Positions 46,451 to 55,221 of a stretch of 64,000 bases of DNA are shown one piece after another (position 1 is the stretch's first letter; each line of letters begins with the position of its first letter). The notes below the pieces were generated by a model. It did no database searches, was not told the DNA's origin, and saw nothing but the letters and a program-made list of their open reading frames with translations. The DNA comes from Rhodococcus erythropolis NBRC 15567 (GTDB lineage Bacteria; Actinomycetota; Actinomycetes; Mycobacteriales; Mycobacteriaceae). The stretch is taken from NCBI RefSeq assembly GCF_001552595.1, contig NZ_BCRM01000010.1, positions 1-64,000 on the forward strand, given 5' to 3'. Made by a program: the position numbers and the translations under genes.

Positions 46451-46732
46451 TCAGAAGATCTCGATGCCGAATGTGTGGCTGAGGAAGCCCTGCATGATGA
46501 AGAGGATTCCGGTGACGATTGCGATGAGCACTACCGCGAAGCACACCACTGCGCCTGCCACGGCCAACGGACTGCGAGCCGCGACGGCAGTGCTCCCGCC
46601 GCCACTGCCACGTTGCCCGGCATCGAGGGACTTCAGGCCGATTGCGAAGATCGCCGGAAGTCCGGCGCCAAGCAAGAGGCCGACAAGTACGACCTGCCAG
46701 AGCGAGTCGACGGTGTTTTTCAAGATATCCAT
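46451..46732 (-). CDS. Small membrane protein linked to PitA (Rv0544c-like)
   Basis: This 93-residue protein begins MDILKNTVDSLWQVV and has two hydrophobic segments (about 14-36 and 64-86) separated by a glycine/serine-rich loop. GAGGGAA precedes the ATG. It lies 14 bp downstream of pitA, as Rv0544c does next to Rv0545c, so it may be an accessory subunit of the phosphate transporter. Confidence 0.8.
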   Translation of the reverse strand: MDILKNTVDSLWQVVLVGLLLGAGLPAIFAIGLKSLDAGQRGSGGGSTAVAARSPLAVAGAVVCFAVVLIAIVTGILFIMQGFLSHTFGIEIF

Positions 46733-46746
46733 GTCGATTCCCTCTT

Positions 46747-47934
46747 TCAGGCTTTGACGTCGGTGGTGACGCGGGCGTCCGGACCGGGGACCTCTGCAGG
46801 CACCAGGCCGCCGTCCCACTCGGCGTTGACGTTGCTCGGATCGATGGGCTCCTTGCGGGAGCGCAGATACATCCAACCGGCCAATGCGATGAGCACAGCG
46901 AAGACGACCAGGACACCGGGCAGGCCGCCGACGATGTTGGCCAGTCCCCAGCACAGAGCGCCGACGATCGCAGCGGACGGGAGAGTGATCAACCAGGCGA
47001 CCGCCATGCGTCCGGCGACGCCCCAACGAACCTCGGCGCCCTTGCGTCCCAGACCGGTTCCCATGATGGAACCCGTCGCCACATGGGTGGTCGAGAGTGG
47101 AAGACCGAGGTGGCTGGAGGTGAGAATGATGGCAGCAGAAGATGCTTCGGCCGCCATGCCCTGCGGCGCGGCGATCTCGACCAGGCCCTTGCCGAGTGTG
47201 CGGATGACTCGCCACCCGCCGAGGTAGGTTCCGGCAGCGATCGCGAGTGCGCAGGTGAGCTTGACCCAGAACGGCATGTCCGCGTCGGCGGAGATGGTTC
47301 CATGGGCGACCAAGGCGAGGAAGATGACGCCCATTGTCTTCTGAGCGTCGTTGGTGCCGTGGGCGAGGGAAACGAGTGAAGCCGAACCGATTTGGCCGAG
47401 TCGGAAACCCTTGTCCTTGGTTTCCTCTCCGACGTTGGAGGTGATGCGGTAGATGAGCCAGGTTCCGGCCGCTGCAACCAAGCCGGCTACGACGGGAGCG
47501 AGAACTGCGGGGATGACAACCTTGCTGAGCACGCCGCTCCAGGCGACACCGCTCATTCCGAGGGACGCGATGGCGGCGCCGATCAGGCCGCCGAACAGTG
47601 CGTGTGAGGAACTCGAGGGGATGCCGAGCAACCACGTTGCCAGGTTCCAGATGATGCCGCCGACAAGGCCGGCGAAGACGATGGTGAGCAGCGCTTGGCC
47701 ACCCACATTTCCGAGGTTCACCACGCCCTTGGCCACGGTGGCAGCAACCTCTACCGAGAGGAAAGCTCCAACCAGGTTCAAGGAAGCAGACAGAGCGACT
47801 GCCACCTTGGGCTTGAGGGCGCCGGTTGCAATCGACGTGGCCATAGCGTTGCCAGTGTCATGAAAACCGTTGGTGAAGTCGAACCCCAGAGCGGTTACGA
47901 CGACGACGAGGAGAACGATGAGTTCCGCATTCAC
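46747..47934 (-). CDS. pitA: Low-affinity inorganic phosphate transporter PitA
   Basis: This 395-residue membrane protein of the PiT family has the duplicated signature GFDFTNGFHDTGNAMATSI near the N-terminus and LAHGTNDAQKTMG near residue 195. Ten or so hydrophobic segments are visible. It imports metal-phosphate with protons. It heads a minus-strand group with a small membrane protein and two DUF3349 genes. Confidence 0.93.
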   Translation of the reverse strand: MNAELIVLLVVVVTALGFDFTNGFHDTGNAMATSIATGALKPKVAVALSASLNLVGAFLSVEVAATVAKGVVNLGNVGGQALLTIVFAGLVGGIIWNLATWLLGIPSSSSHALFGGLIGAAIASLGMSGVAWSGVLSKVVIPAVLAPVVAGLVAAAGTWLIYRITSNVGEETKDKGFRLGQIGSASLVSLAHGTNDAQKTMGVIFLALVAHGTISADADMPFWVKLTCALAIAAGTYLGGWRVIRTLGKGLVEIAAPQGMAAEASSAAIILTSSHLGLPLSTTHVATGSIMGTGLGRKGAEVRWGVAGRMAVAWLITLPSAAIVGALCWGLANIVGGLPGVLVVFAVLIALAGWMYLRSRKEPIDPSNVNAEWDGGLVPAEVPGPDARVTTDVKA

Positions 47935-48039
47935 GAGAAGTCATGTTCCAACACCTGCGGGCCACAAATCGACCTGAGACGTGGTCGTTCCGCGACATTT
48001 CCATCACTCGGCACCTGTTGTTCATCTTCGTCCGGATAA

Positions 48040-48426
48040 TTGTCCGTTTCGAAACGCGTGAGGCATAGAAAATTCATTCGTGTGCATGGTCGTGGAGTTT
48101 GTGGAGGCATACGCCAATTGCCGGACGGACGTATCGGGTTCTGGACTTCCTCGAAATCGGGTAAGGCCAAGCGGCTGCGGAACAACCCACGCGTCACCGT
48201 CGTGCCGTGCAACAACCACGGAAAGGTTGCCGACGGCTCTTCGCCGGTTGCCGGGACCGCTCAGTTGGTGAGCGGTGGAGCTGAATTCGACGAGATCCGC
48301 AGCAAAGTGAAAGCGAAATACGTTGTGATGGTGCCTATTTCGAAATTATTCAACACCCGCGGTCACATCGGCAATGGTCCGTTCCCGTACGGCGACAACG
48401 GCGTGATCATTTCCGTCGATGCGTAG
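48040..48426 (+). pseudogene. PPOX-fold (F420-dependent) protein lacking its N-terminal strands
   Basis: From about residue 28 the frame matches the Rv2061c-type split beta-barrel family: DGRIGFWTSSKSGKAKRLRNNP and RVTVVPCNNHGKV, then the C-terminal strands. The usual N-terminal segment (YVxLTTFRKDGTPVxTPVWFA-like) is missing, and the available sequence upstream shows nothing similar in another frame. The start is unclear (TTG at 48040 or GTG at 48058). It may be a truncated pseudogene or a shortened functional protein. Confidence 0.55.
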
Positions 48427-48522
48427 TCGGGATTGCGCAGCGGAGTAGCCTGAAAGTATGGAACCCACGACCGGGCGCCTCTGCCTGACGGTTCCACGAA
48501 TCCTCCGTTAAGGAGCCTCGTC

Positions 48523-48981
48523 ATGGCGCACATCAGCACTCTCGACTATGCAATGGAAGCGCCGCAGCGCCATGTCGGGCAACCTTTCCCGTCGCCGACG
48601 CGGACTCCGCGGTTCCTGCTTCGTGGTCAAGGCGCCGTCAAGGCATCGGTAGACGGCGCGTGGTTCCCATGGACCACCAACGTCACGGCGGAGCTTCACG
48701 ATCTGATATCCGCACTTTCGCTGAGGTTGGGGCCGATCGCGCGGGTTGCGTTCGACTGGAACACGATCAGCAGCGCGCAGCGTCGTATCGACGAGGTCGA
48801 CGGACTGGAAGTGCGGGGTCCGTACCCTGGCCAGCCTCACGATTTGATGTATCTCGACGACATCTATGGTCGTCAACTCGTTCTGATGATGATTCCGCCG
48901 TACACGGATCCGGACCGTGCGTACGAGATCATGCGGCGGTTGGTTGATCCTGGCCGTAGCGAAACCTATCGGGTGCAGTGA
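48523..48981 (+). CDS. DUF5994 family protein
   Basis: This 152-residue protein resembles DUF5994 (RFLLRGQGAVKASVDGAWFP, ELHDLISALSLRLG, RVAFDWNTIS). Such proteins occur in actinobacteria in one or more copies. Their function is unknown. AAGGAG precedes the ATG. Confidence 0.7.
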   Translation: MAHISTLDYAMEAPQRHVGQPFPSPTRTPRFLLRGQGAVKASVDGAWFPWTTNVTAELHDLISALSLRLGPIARVAFDWNTISSAQRRIDEVDGLEVRGPYPGQPHDLMYLDDIYGRQLVLMMIPPYTDPDRAYEIMRRLVDPGRSETYRVQ

Positions 48982-49300
48982 GATCTTTCTGACGTGCGGG
49001 GTCGAATCTTTCGATTCCTGAACATGCGTCCAGTTTGTCTGGTTTGATGGTTCTCGTAACCACAATCTCAGGCGCATTCCTTCAGGTCAGCGCTTGGGCG
49101 CGGCAGCTTGACTCCCTGCCGTGTCGTCGGTCCGGCATGTCCACCACCCTCCCACTGTGCGTGAGCGCCGGATCGAATGAAGCCCCGCCCTCCCCACGGG
49201 GGTGGGGCTTCTACTTTGTACGGGCTGACCGGCGTTCGCATCGCCGAATCCGCCGGGTCGTTCGGAAGTTCGGGACGCCCTGGTCCGTAGCATCGCCACT
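48982..49300. other. 319-bp intergenic region
   Basis: No gene is supported here. Short open frames lack ribosome binding sites. The only structure seen is the hairpin at 49179-49211. Confidence 0.5.
49179..49211. terminator. Terminator-like hairpin
   Basis: GAAGCCCCGCCC pairs with GGGTGGGGCTTC (one G-T pair) and is followed by TACTTTG. It probably ends the DUF5994 transcript. Confidence 0.6.
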
Positions 49301-49573
49301 GTGAACATTTCTCTACTCGGTGCGGCGGGGCTTCAGGACTGCGCCGACAGTGGAATGGACTGTATGGACGGATTTGGGGCGTTCGTTCTTCTGTACGTCG
49401 GCGGATTCATTCTCACCTTGATATGGATTTCCCTGTGCCTTGTCGGAACGGCCGATGTGGTTTCCGTGTCCCGGCGAATCGGTGTGTGGCGAGCAGTCGC
49501 CTTCTTTTTCGGCATTTGGCTTGTGCCCATCGCCGGGTTGAGTGCATGGCTTGTTTTCCGACGCTCTCGTTGA
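49301..49573 (+). CDS. Small two-helix membrane protein
   Basis: This 90-residue protein has a short N-terminal part with two cysteines (DCADSGMDC) and two transmembrane helices (about 27-52 and 63-85). The sequence GFGAFVLLYVGGFILTLIWI and a basic C-terminus fit the phospholipase-D N-terminal-like or PLDc_N small membrane proteins. GTG is the start. No specific function is known. Confidence 0.6.
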   Translation: MNISLLGAAGLQDCADSGMDCMDGFGAFVLLYVGGFILTLIWISLCLVGTADVVSVSRRIGVWRAVAFFFGIWLVPIAGLSAWLVFRRSR

Positions 49574-49642
49574 TTCTCGAAAGTGGAGCCGGAGAGGTAG
49601 ACGCGTTTCCGGAACCCGTTAACTTGTTGGATCAGAGGCGAT

Positions 49643-50033
49643 TTGAAAATGTGGCGAGAGGCTCTTGTCGATGCAGCAGGCGACAACGTCCATCCAGGCC
49701 ATGCCGGAACTGGTTGGGCCTGGGCCAACTGGCAGTGGGTGGTCGGGACCGCCCGCTACGGCCGAGTGGATCTGCTCGGCATCGACGAACTCGGTTACAT
49801 GGAACTCGACAAACGAGGCGCCGAGCTGCTTTTTCAGGTGTTGACCGAACGGGAGGAAAAGAACTCCGTCGCCATCGCCTCCAACGCGTCGTTCTCCGGC
49901 TGGACGACAATGTTCACCGACCCACGACCTTGCGCCGACATCGTGGATCGGCTCACCTTGCGGCGGCAACATCATCGAAACCGCCACCGACTCTTACCGA
50001 CTCGTCCACATCCGAGCTCAGCAATCCGCTTGA
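49643..50033 (+). pseudogene. istB: IS21-family IstB ATPase remnant with a frameshift
   Basis: RYGRVDLLGIDELGYMELD and AELLFQVLTEREEKNSVAI match the C-terminal half of IstB, the transposition helper of IS21 elements. The N-terminal half with the Walker A motif is gone. After IVDRLT near 49960 one extra base shifts the frame; the continuation GGNIIETATDSYRLVHIRAQ is readable in the next frame and stops at 50031-50033. The open frame runs on to 50080 only because of that shift. No istA is present. Confidence 0.85.
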
Positions 50034-50106
50034 TACACACAAGGTGGGTCCGGATCACGCCCCCTATCGGACTTGAATGAGACTGACATTTTCACTGAGA
50101 CCCGCA
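50034..50106. mobile_element. Possible right end of the IS21-type relic
   Basis: The 73 bp after the istB remnant, up to a CA at 50105-50106, is non-coding and in the position of the right terminal region of IS21 elements. No matching left end can be found, so the boundary is only inferred. Confidence 0.3.
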
Positions 50107-50119
50107 CCTAGCCTTGAAA

Positions 50120-51061
50120 CTATGTGGCATCCTGCCGCTCCAGCCAGTTCAAGATCGCTTGGTTGGTCTCTTCGGGTCTTTCTTGCTGGATCCAGTGACC
50201 GCAGTCGAGATTGACTACTTCCACATTGGGCACGAACTCTGTCAGGTTCTCAGCTCTCGCGATCGCGTCACGGTCGCCGTAGATCATAAGTGCGGGCTGT
50301 TGGATAATCGGGTCCACCTCCGCCAGCAAATGCCAGTTGCGGTCAAGGTTCCTGTACCAGTTCACATTGCCCGTGAATCCTGTCGATTCGAAGGCGGAGA
50401 CGAAAACGGCCAATTCGCTATCGCTCATCAGAGGCTCACCGAGTGGTGTCTCTGCTCTGGCGAGATCGATCAGTGCCATACCCGGCTGAGGCTCCCTGAG
50501 GGGTTCGTTCTTCCGGTACAGGTTGCGGAGGAACCGGAAGGTGTTGTCTTCGAACACCGCGTCCGCGACGCCCGGCTGTCGATTGAAATGGACGAAGTAG
50601 AAATCACCGCCGAGCACGGCTTCCATGAACTCAATCCAGGGCTGCTCTCCGCGATCCTGGTAGGGCAGGCTCAGGTTGATCACTTTGTTTACCCGGTCCG
50701 GGTGCAACAGGGTCAGGCCCCACACGACAAAGGCACCCCAATCGTGACCGACAAAGGTGGCATCTTCGTAGCCGTAGTGATCGAGAAGTGCGATGAGATC
50801 ACCCGCCAAATGTTCAATGTCATAGTCCGTCACTTCGGTCGGACGTGATGAATTGCCGTAGCCGCGTTGGTTCGGGACGATGACGTGGTAGCCCGCCTCG
50901 ACAAGGGCGGGCACCTGGTATCGCCAGGAATAGGCGTGCTCTGGCCATCCGTGACACAACACGATGGGTTTCCCGGCATTGTGTCGCCCTGCCTCGAAGA
51001 CTTCGAGTTCCACGCCGTTGACTTGGATGAGGACGGGCCTGGGGAAGTCGGATGGATTCAC
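50120..51061 (-). CDS. Epoxide-hydrolase-like alpha/beta hydrolase
   Basis: This 313-residue enzyme has the oxyanion motif CHGWPE, the nucleophile Asp107 in GHDWG and a catalytic histidine near the C-terminus (LDCGHWIQQERP). Asp as the nucleophile places it among epoxide hydrolases and haloalkane dehalogenases; HGWPE favours the former. GTG at 51061 is chosen because AAAGGAG lies five bases upstream. It is divergent from a WYL regulator. Confidence 0.83.
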   Translation of the reverse strand: MNPSDFPRPVLIQVNGVELEVFEAGRHNAGKPIVLCHGWPEHAYSWRYQVPALVEAGYHVIVPNQRGYGNSSRPTEVTDYDIEHLAGDLIALLDHYGYEDATFVGHDWGAFVVWGLTLLHPDRVNKVINLSLPYQDRGEQPWIEFMEAVLGGDFYFVHFNRQPGVADAVFEDNTFRFLRNLYRKNEPLREPQPGMALIDLARAETPLGEPLMSDSELAVFVSAFESTGFTGNVNWYRNLDRNWHLLAEVDPIIQQPALMIYGDRDAIARAENLTEFVPNVEVVNLDCGHWIQQERPEETNQAILNWLERQDAT

Positions 51062-51171
51062 GGATGCTCCTTTGAGTTGAGTACCGATCTCGTGTCTGGA
51101 TCGACCGGTTGCTCCGACGTTAGGGAGCATCGTGGACACATAAAGTCCTAGATCGCTGGCAATCTGAAGAA

Positions 51172-52137
51172 ATGCGGAACGATCCCACAGGCCGAGCACT
51201 GCAATTGCTCTCGCTCCTTCAGACCCATCGCTTCTGGCACTGTGCCGAACTTGCCGCACGACTCGATGTCACGCAGCGGACGGTGCGCCGCGACATCGAT
51301 CGGCTACGCGACCTCGGTTATCCGGTCGATTCCACGTCCGGAAAGTACGGGGGCTACCGACTTGCAACGGGGGCGCACGTGCCGCCCCTGATCCTCGACG
51401 ATGACGAGTCCGTGGCGGTAGCCGTCGGACTGCGCTACGCCGCCGAGGCCGCCATCGGAGGCATCGAAGAAACATCGCTGCGCGCGCTGACCAAGATCGA
51501 AGCACTCCTGCCCCATCGACTACGCCGACGTGTGTCGGCACTGCATTCGAGCGTCAGTTCCATGCGGCGGGCAGAGGACGACATCGTCGACCCCGAAGCG
51601 CTCAGTGTGCTCGCTGCGGCATGTCGCGACCACGAGCACGTTCGTTTCGACTACCGGCGAGGTGATGGCGAGAGCAGCAGACGGCTCGTCGAGCCGCACC
51701 GCCTTGTCACGGCGGGACGTCGTTGGTATCTCGTAGCATGGGACCACCATCGTTCGGATTGGCGAACATTTCGACTGGACCGGCTCTCGGAGCCCTGGCT
51801 GGCAGGCAGTCATTTCACGCCACGCGAGATCCCGGGCGGTGACGCGGCAGGCTTCGTCGCGAGATCAGTCGGCTCGCCACCCCGTCACCACGATGCAAAA
51901 CTCGCCATCGAAGCCACGTTCGCCGACCTCGACGGCGTACTCAGATGGATTGACCACACACCGATCGAGGTGGCAGCGGACCGCTGCCTTGTCGAGATCC
52001 GCAGCGAAGATCTCGGCAGGCTCGCCATGACGGTTGCGCGCATTGCGCTCACCGCCCCAGTGGTCGTCATCGAACCAACCGAGCTTGCCGACACCGTCAG
52101 TCGGCTCGCCCTTCACCTCAGAGTCTCGCCACCATGA
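51172..52137 (+). CDS. YafY-like HTH/WYL-domain transcriptional regulator
   Basis: This 321-residue protein has an N-terminal DeoR/HTH_11 helix-turn-helix (CAELAARLDVTQRTVRRDIDRL) and a WYL domain (about 135-215, with RRWYLVAWDHHRSDWRTFRLDR). WYL regulators respond to ligands or nucleic acid. It is transcribed away from the epoxide-hydrolase gene 110 bp distant, its most likely target. Confidence 0.87.
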   Translation: MRNDPTGRALQLLSLLQTHRFWHCAELAARLDVTQRTVRRDIDRLRDLGYPVDSTSGKYGGYRLATGAHVPPLILDDDESVAVAVGLRYAAEAAIGGIEETSLRALTKIEALLPHRLRRRVSALHSSVSSMRRAEDDIVDPEALSVLAAACRDHEHVRFDYRRGDGESSRRLVEPHRLVTAGRRWYLVAWDHHRSDWRTFRLDRLSEPWLAGSHFTPREIPGGDAAGFVARSVGSPPRHHDAKLAIEATFADLDGVLRWIDHTPIEVAADRCLVEIRSEDLGRLAMTVARIALTAPVVVIEPTELADTVSRLALHLRVSPP

Positions 52138-52259
52138 CAGTCAGAAGAGGATTGTGCGACAAGACCATTCATGTCCAGGTTGCCGCAGGGGCGTGTTCCC
52201 TGCGCAGGCCCCTCGTCTATCGAGACACGTATCCGTTTCCCTCTGAGCTTGGAGAGTAA

Positions 52260-52880
52260 GTGACCAATTCGAAATCATCGCCACCGGCTTCCGTCCACCC
52301 CCCGACGTGGAAGTTCGACTACCCGATCATCCACGCCGAGACTCGGGAACAGTGGCGAACTTGGCTGACGGACAATCACACGTCAGGCCGAGGTGTGTGG
52401 TTGTGCTCTTGGCGCACCACCACCAGCCGACCACGCTGCCCCTACCCTCAGGCCGTTGAGGAAGCCATCTGCTTTGGTTGGATCGATTCCACCAACACCA
52501 TCTTCGACGAAGAGCGCAATTTGCAACTGTTCACGCCGCGTAGACGCAAGAGTTCCTGGACCCGACTCAACCGCGAACGCGCAGCGGATATGGAGGCGCG
52601 TGGCCTCATGACCGCTGCTGGTCGTGGTGCCATTGCTGCCGCGAAATCCACTGGTTGGTGGACGATTCTCGACCAAGTCGAAGACCTCGAGGAACCATCT
52701 GACTTGCAGCCGGCGCTGGACCTGGACCCGCAAGCTCGAAGCAACTGGGACAGTTTTCCGCCCAGCGCCCGCAAACAGATGCTGTGGTGGATAGTCTGTG
52801 CCGCTCGAGACGCAACACGGGCAGGTCGAATCACCCATATCGTCAACAATGCGGCCATCGGCGAACGTGCTCGCGGCTGA
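52260..52880 (+). CDS. YdeI/OmpD-associated family protein
   Basis: This 206-residue protein matches the YdeI family: REQWRTWLTDNHTSGRGVWL, YPQAVEEAICFGWIDS, LQLFTPRRRKSSWTRLNRER and a C-terminal helical part. The family is linked with stress or antimicrobial peptide response, but no mechanism is known. GTG is the start, with GGAGA upstream. Confidence 0.82.
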   Translation: MTNSKSSPPASVHPPTWKFDYPIIHAETREQWRTWLTDNHTSGRGVWLCSWRTTTSRPRCPYPQAVEEAICFGWIDSTNTIFDEERNLQLFTPRRRKSSWTRLNRERAADMEARGLMTAAGRGAIAAAKSTGWWTILDQVEDLEEPSDLQPALDLDPQARSNWDSFPPSARKQMLWWIVCAARDATRAGRITHIVNNAAIGERARG

Positions 52881-52923
52881 TCCGCGATTCGACCGCGTCC
52901 GGTATGAAGGCCGGTCATCATCT

Positions 52924-52945
52924 GTCCGAGGGGTTTCCCTCGGAC
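52924..52945. terminator. Hairpin 1 between ydeI-like gene and glnA
   Basis: GTCCGAGGG and CCCTCGGAC form a 9-bp stem with a GTTT loop, the first of two tandem hairpins at this convergent junction. Confidence 0.65.
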
Positions 52946-52953
52946 CGAAACAA

Positions 52954-52987
52954 GTCCACCCGCCCCGCAGAAGCGGGACGGGTGGAC
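52954..52987. terminator. Hairpin 2 (terminator) downstream of glnA
   Basis: GTCCACCCG and CGGGTGGAC pair, with an inner CCCGC/GCGGG stem and one bulged base on each side. It lies 37 bp from the glnA stop. Confidence 0.75.
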
Positions 52988-53024
52988 TCGGTACTCGCAG
53001 GTCTGACTTACGTCAGGATGCGGA

Positions 53025-54461
53025 TCACACGTCGTAGTAGAGCTCGAACTCGTACGGGTGCGGACGCAGGTTGACCGGAGCGATTTCCTGCTCGCGCTTG
53101 AGCGAGATCCAGGTCTCGATCAGGTCGGTGGTGAAGACGCCACCCTCGGTCAGGTACTCGTGATCGGCTTCGAGGCGGTTGATGACCGTCTCGAGGCTGG
53201 TCGGAGCCTGCGGGATGTTGCGAGCCTCCTCCGGGGGAAGCTCGTAGAGGTCCTTGTCGACCGGAGCCATCGGCTCGATCTTGTTCTTGATGCCGTCCAG
53301 GCCGGCCATCATCTGTGCAGCGAAGTTGAGGTACGGGTTACCCGAGGAGTCGGGTGCGCGGAACTCGAGACGCTTTGCTTTCGGGTTGTTGCCCGTGATC
53401 GGGATACGGACAGCTGCCGAGCGGTTGCGCTGGCTGTACACGAGGTTGATGGGGGCTTCGTAGCCCGGCACCAGACGGTGGTACGAGTTGATCGTCGGGT
53501 TGGTGAAGGCCAACAGCGACGGAGCGTGGTGCAGGATGCCGCCGATGTAGTGGCGAGCCATGTCCGAGAGGCCCGCGTAGCCGGACTCGTCGTGGAAGAG
53601 GGGCTTGCCGTCCTTCCACAGGGACTGGTGGACGTGCATGCCCGAGCCGTTGTCACCGAAGAGCGGCTTCGGCATGAAGGTCGCGGACTTGCCGTGCTGC
53701 CAGCAGGTGTTCTTGACGATGTACTTGAACAGCTGCAGGTCGTCAGCAGCTGCGAGCAGCGTGTTGAACTTGTAGTTGATCTCCTGCTGTCCGCCGGTGC
53801 CGACCTCGTGGTGGCCGCGCTCGAGCTCGAAGCCCGCGTTGGTCAGGTTGGTGGAGATTTCGTCGCGCAGGTCCACGTAGTGGTCGTACGGAGCGACGGG
53901 GAAGTAGCCGCCCTTGGCGCGAACCTTGTAGCCGAGGTTCGGGGAGCCGTCGGCGTTGGTCTCTGCGCCGGTGTTCCAGGAACCGGAGATGGAATCCAGC
54001 TCGTAGAAAGCGGAGTTCATGCCGGAGTCGTAGCGAACCGAGTCGAAGATGTAGAACTCGGCCTCGGCGCCGAAGAATGCGGTGTCCGCGATGCCGGTGC
54101 TGACCAAGTACTCCTCGGCCTTGCGGGCAACGTTGCGCGGGTCGCGGCTGTAGGACTCACGGGTGAACGGGTCGTGCACGAAGAAGTTGATGTTGAGGGT
54201 CTTCGCCTTGCGGAAGGGGTCGATCTGCGCCGTGGTGACGTCGGGAAGCAACATCATGTCGGACTCGTGGATCGACTGGAATCCGCGGACCGAAGATCCG
54301 TCGAATGCGAGGCCGTCCTCGAACACGTCCTGGTTGAAAGCAGACGCCGGGATCGAGAAGTGCTGCTGGACGCCGGGCAGGTCGCTGAACCGAATGTCGA
54401 CGTACTCGATGTTCTCGTCCGCGATGTACTTGATGACCTCTTCGGCCGTGGTGAACGCCAC
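53025..54461 (-). CDS. glnA: Glutamine synthetase type I (GSI-beta)
   Basis: This 478-residue ATP-dependent ammonia-assimilating enzyme has the Mg/ATP segments [51 protein letters not shown] and [10 protein letters not shown]. The adenylylation site is Tyr406 in [10 protein letters not shown], the target of GlnE at 31340. In M. tuberculosis this GlnA1 lies next to glnE; here about 18.7 kb intervenes. A GlnR-type box lies upstream. Confidence 0.97.
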   Translation of the reverse strand: MAFTTAEEVIKYIADENIEYVDIRFSDLPGVQQHFSIPASAFNQDVFEDGLAFDGSSVRGFQSIHESDMMLLPDVTTAQIDPFRKAKTLNINFFVHDPFTRESYSRDPRNVARKAEEYLVSTGIADTAFFGAEAEFYIFDSVRYDSGMNSAFYELDSISGSWNTGAETNADGSPNLGYKVRAKGGYFPVAPYDHYVDLRDEISTNLTNAGFELERGHHEVGTGGQQEINYKFNTLLAAADDLQLFKYIVKNTCWQHGKSATFMPKPLFGDNGSGMHVHQSLWKDGKPLFHDESGYAGLSDMARHYIGGILHHAPSLLAFTNPTINSYHRLVPGYEAPINLVYSQRNRSAAVRIPITGNNPKAKRLEFRAPDSSGNPYLNFAAQMMAGLDGIKNKIEPMAPVDKDLYELPPEEARNIPQAPTSLETVINRLEADHEYLTEGGVFTTDLIETWISLKREQEIAPVNLRPHPYEFELYYDV

Positions 54462-54556
54462 GCTTGTGCTCCTTAAGTCGCTTCAGCCAAGTGATGTCGG
54501 TTGAATCCGTCGAGGCAGACGGTAGGGAGCTGGTGTTGCCCGCTCGTCAACCCTTT

Positions 54557-54572
54557 GTTTCGGCAGTGTTAC
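54557..54572 (-). promoter_or_regulatory. GlnR-type operator box upstream of glnA
   Basis: On the minus strand GTAAC-ACTGCC-GAAAC matches GTnAC-n6-GnAAC exactly, about 95 bp before the glnA start. GlnR is the OmpR-type nitrogen regulator of actinobacteria and controls glnA in Mycobacterium and Streptomyces. Confidence 0.6.
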
Positions 54573-54674
54573 GCGTCGCAGCATCCTGGGGATTTCCGAA
54601 GTCCATGTGACCGGCCACACAGTTAAAACCCGGCAAATCTGGACTACGGTGCTGCGACGCCTATCCTGGACAGC

Positions 54675-55148
54675 ATGGCACGTATCACCGGAACTTGGCT
54701 CTCTGGGCCGCAAGCAGCTTTGCCGAAGAGCACGGACGGCCGTGAGCAGTCGTACCGTGGCGAGTTCCTCGGTTTCCCTCAGGAGGGGCCGGGTTCGCTG
54801 GTCGGTTCGGGCCGTCGTATCGCCGCACTGTTGGTGGATTGGGTCATGGCCGTGGGAGTGGCCTCGCTCATCACCGGAGACTTCTTCGACGGTATGACCT
54901 CGACTGTCACACTGATGGTGTGGTTCGCCGTCGGTGTCGTCACCGTGGCGCTGTTCAACTTCACCCCGGGGCAGTTCGTCCTCGGACTTCAGGTTGCGCG
55001 AATCGAAGGCCCGATCCGTGTGGGCTTCGTGCGCGCGTTGGGGCGTCAGGCGCTGCTGGTGTTCGTCATTCCCGCGACCATCACCGACATCGACGGTCGC
55101 GGTATGCAGGACCGCGCGACCGGCACTTTGCTCGTGAAGTCGCGCTGA
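54675..55148 (+). CDS. RDD family membrane protein
   Basis: This 157-residue protein has the RDD motif region (GRRIAALLVDWVMAVG), two or three transmembrane helices and FTPGQFVLGLQVARI. The C-terminus reads DIDGRGMQDRATGTLLV. It matches the Rv2219A-like gene divergent from glnA. RDD proteins include ion antiporters, but this one is unassigned. Confidence 0.85.
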   Translation: MARITGTWLSGPQAALPKSTDGREQSYRGEFLGFPQEGPGSLVGSGRRIAALLVDWVMAVGVASLITGDFFDGMTSTVTLMVWFAVGVVTVALFNFTPGQFVLGLQVARIEGPIRVGFVRALGRQALLVFVIPATITDIDGRGMQDRATGTLLVKSR

Positions 55149-55163
55149 CACAAACTTCTCGAA

Positions 55164-55206
55164 CGAAGAAAGACCCGGGTCCGTATGGGCCCGGGTCTTT
55201 CGTTTT
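55164..55206. terminator. Convergent terminator between the RDD and DUF4191 genes
   Basis: GAAAGACCCGGG and CCCGGGTCTTTC pair around a short loop, followed by GTTTTG on the plus strand. Confidence 0.85.
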
Positions 55207-55221
55207 GCTGTGGGGGGAGTG

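Noticed and set aside
53058-54476. 472-codon open frame on the plus strand
   Set aside because: It is the shadow of glnA and has no family resemblance.
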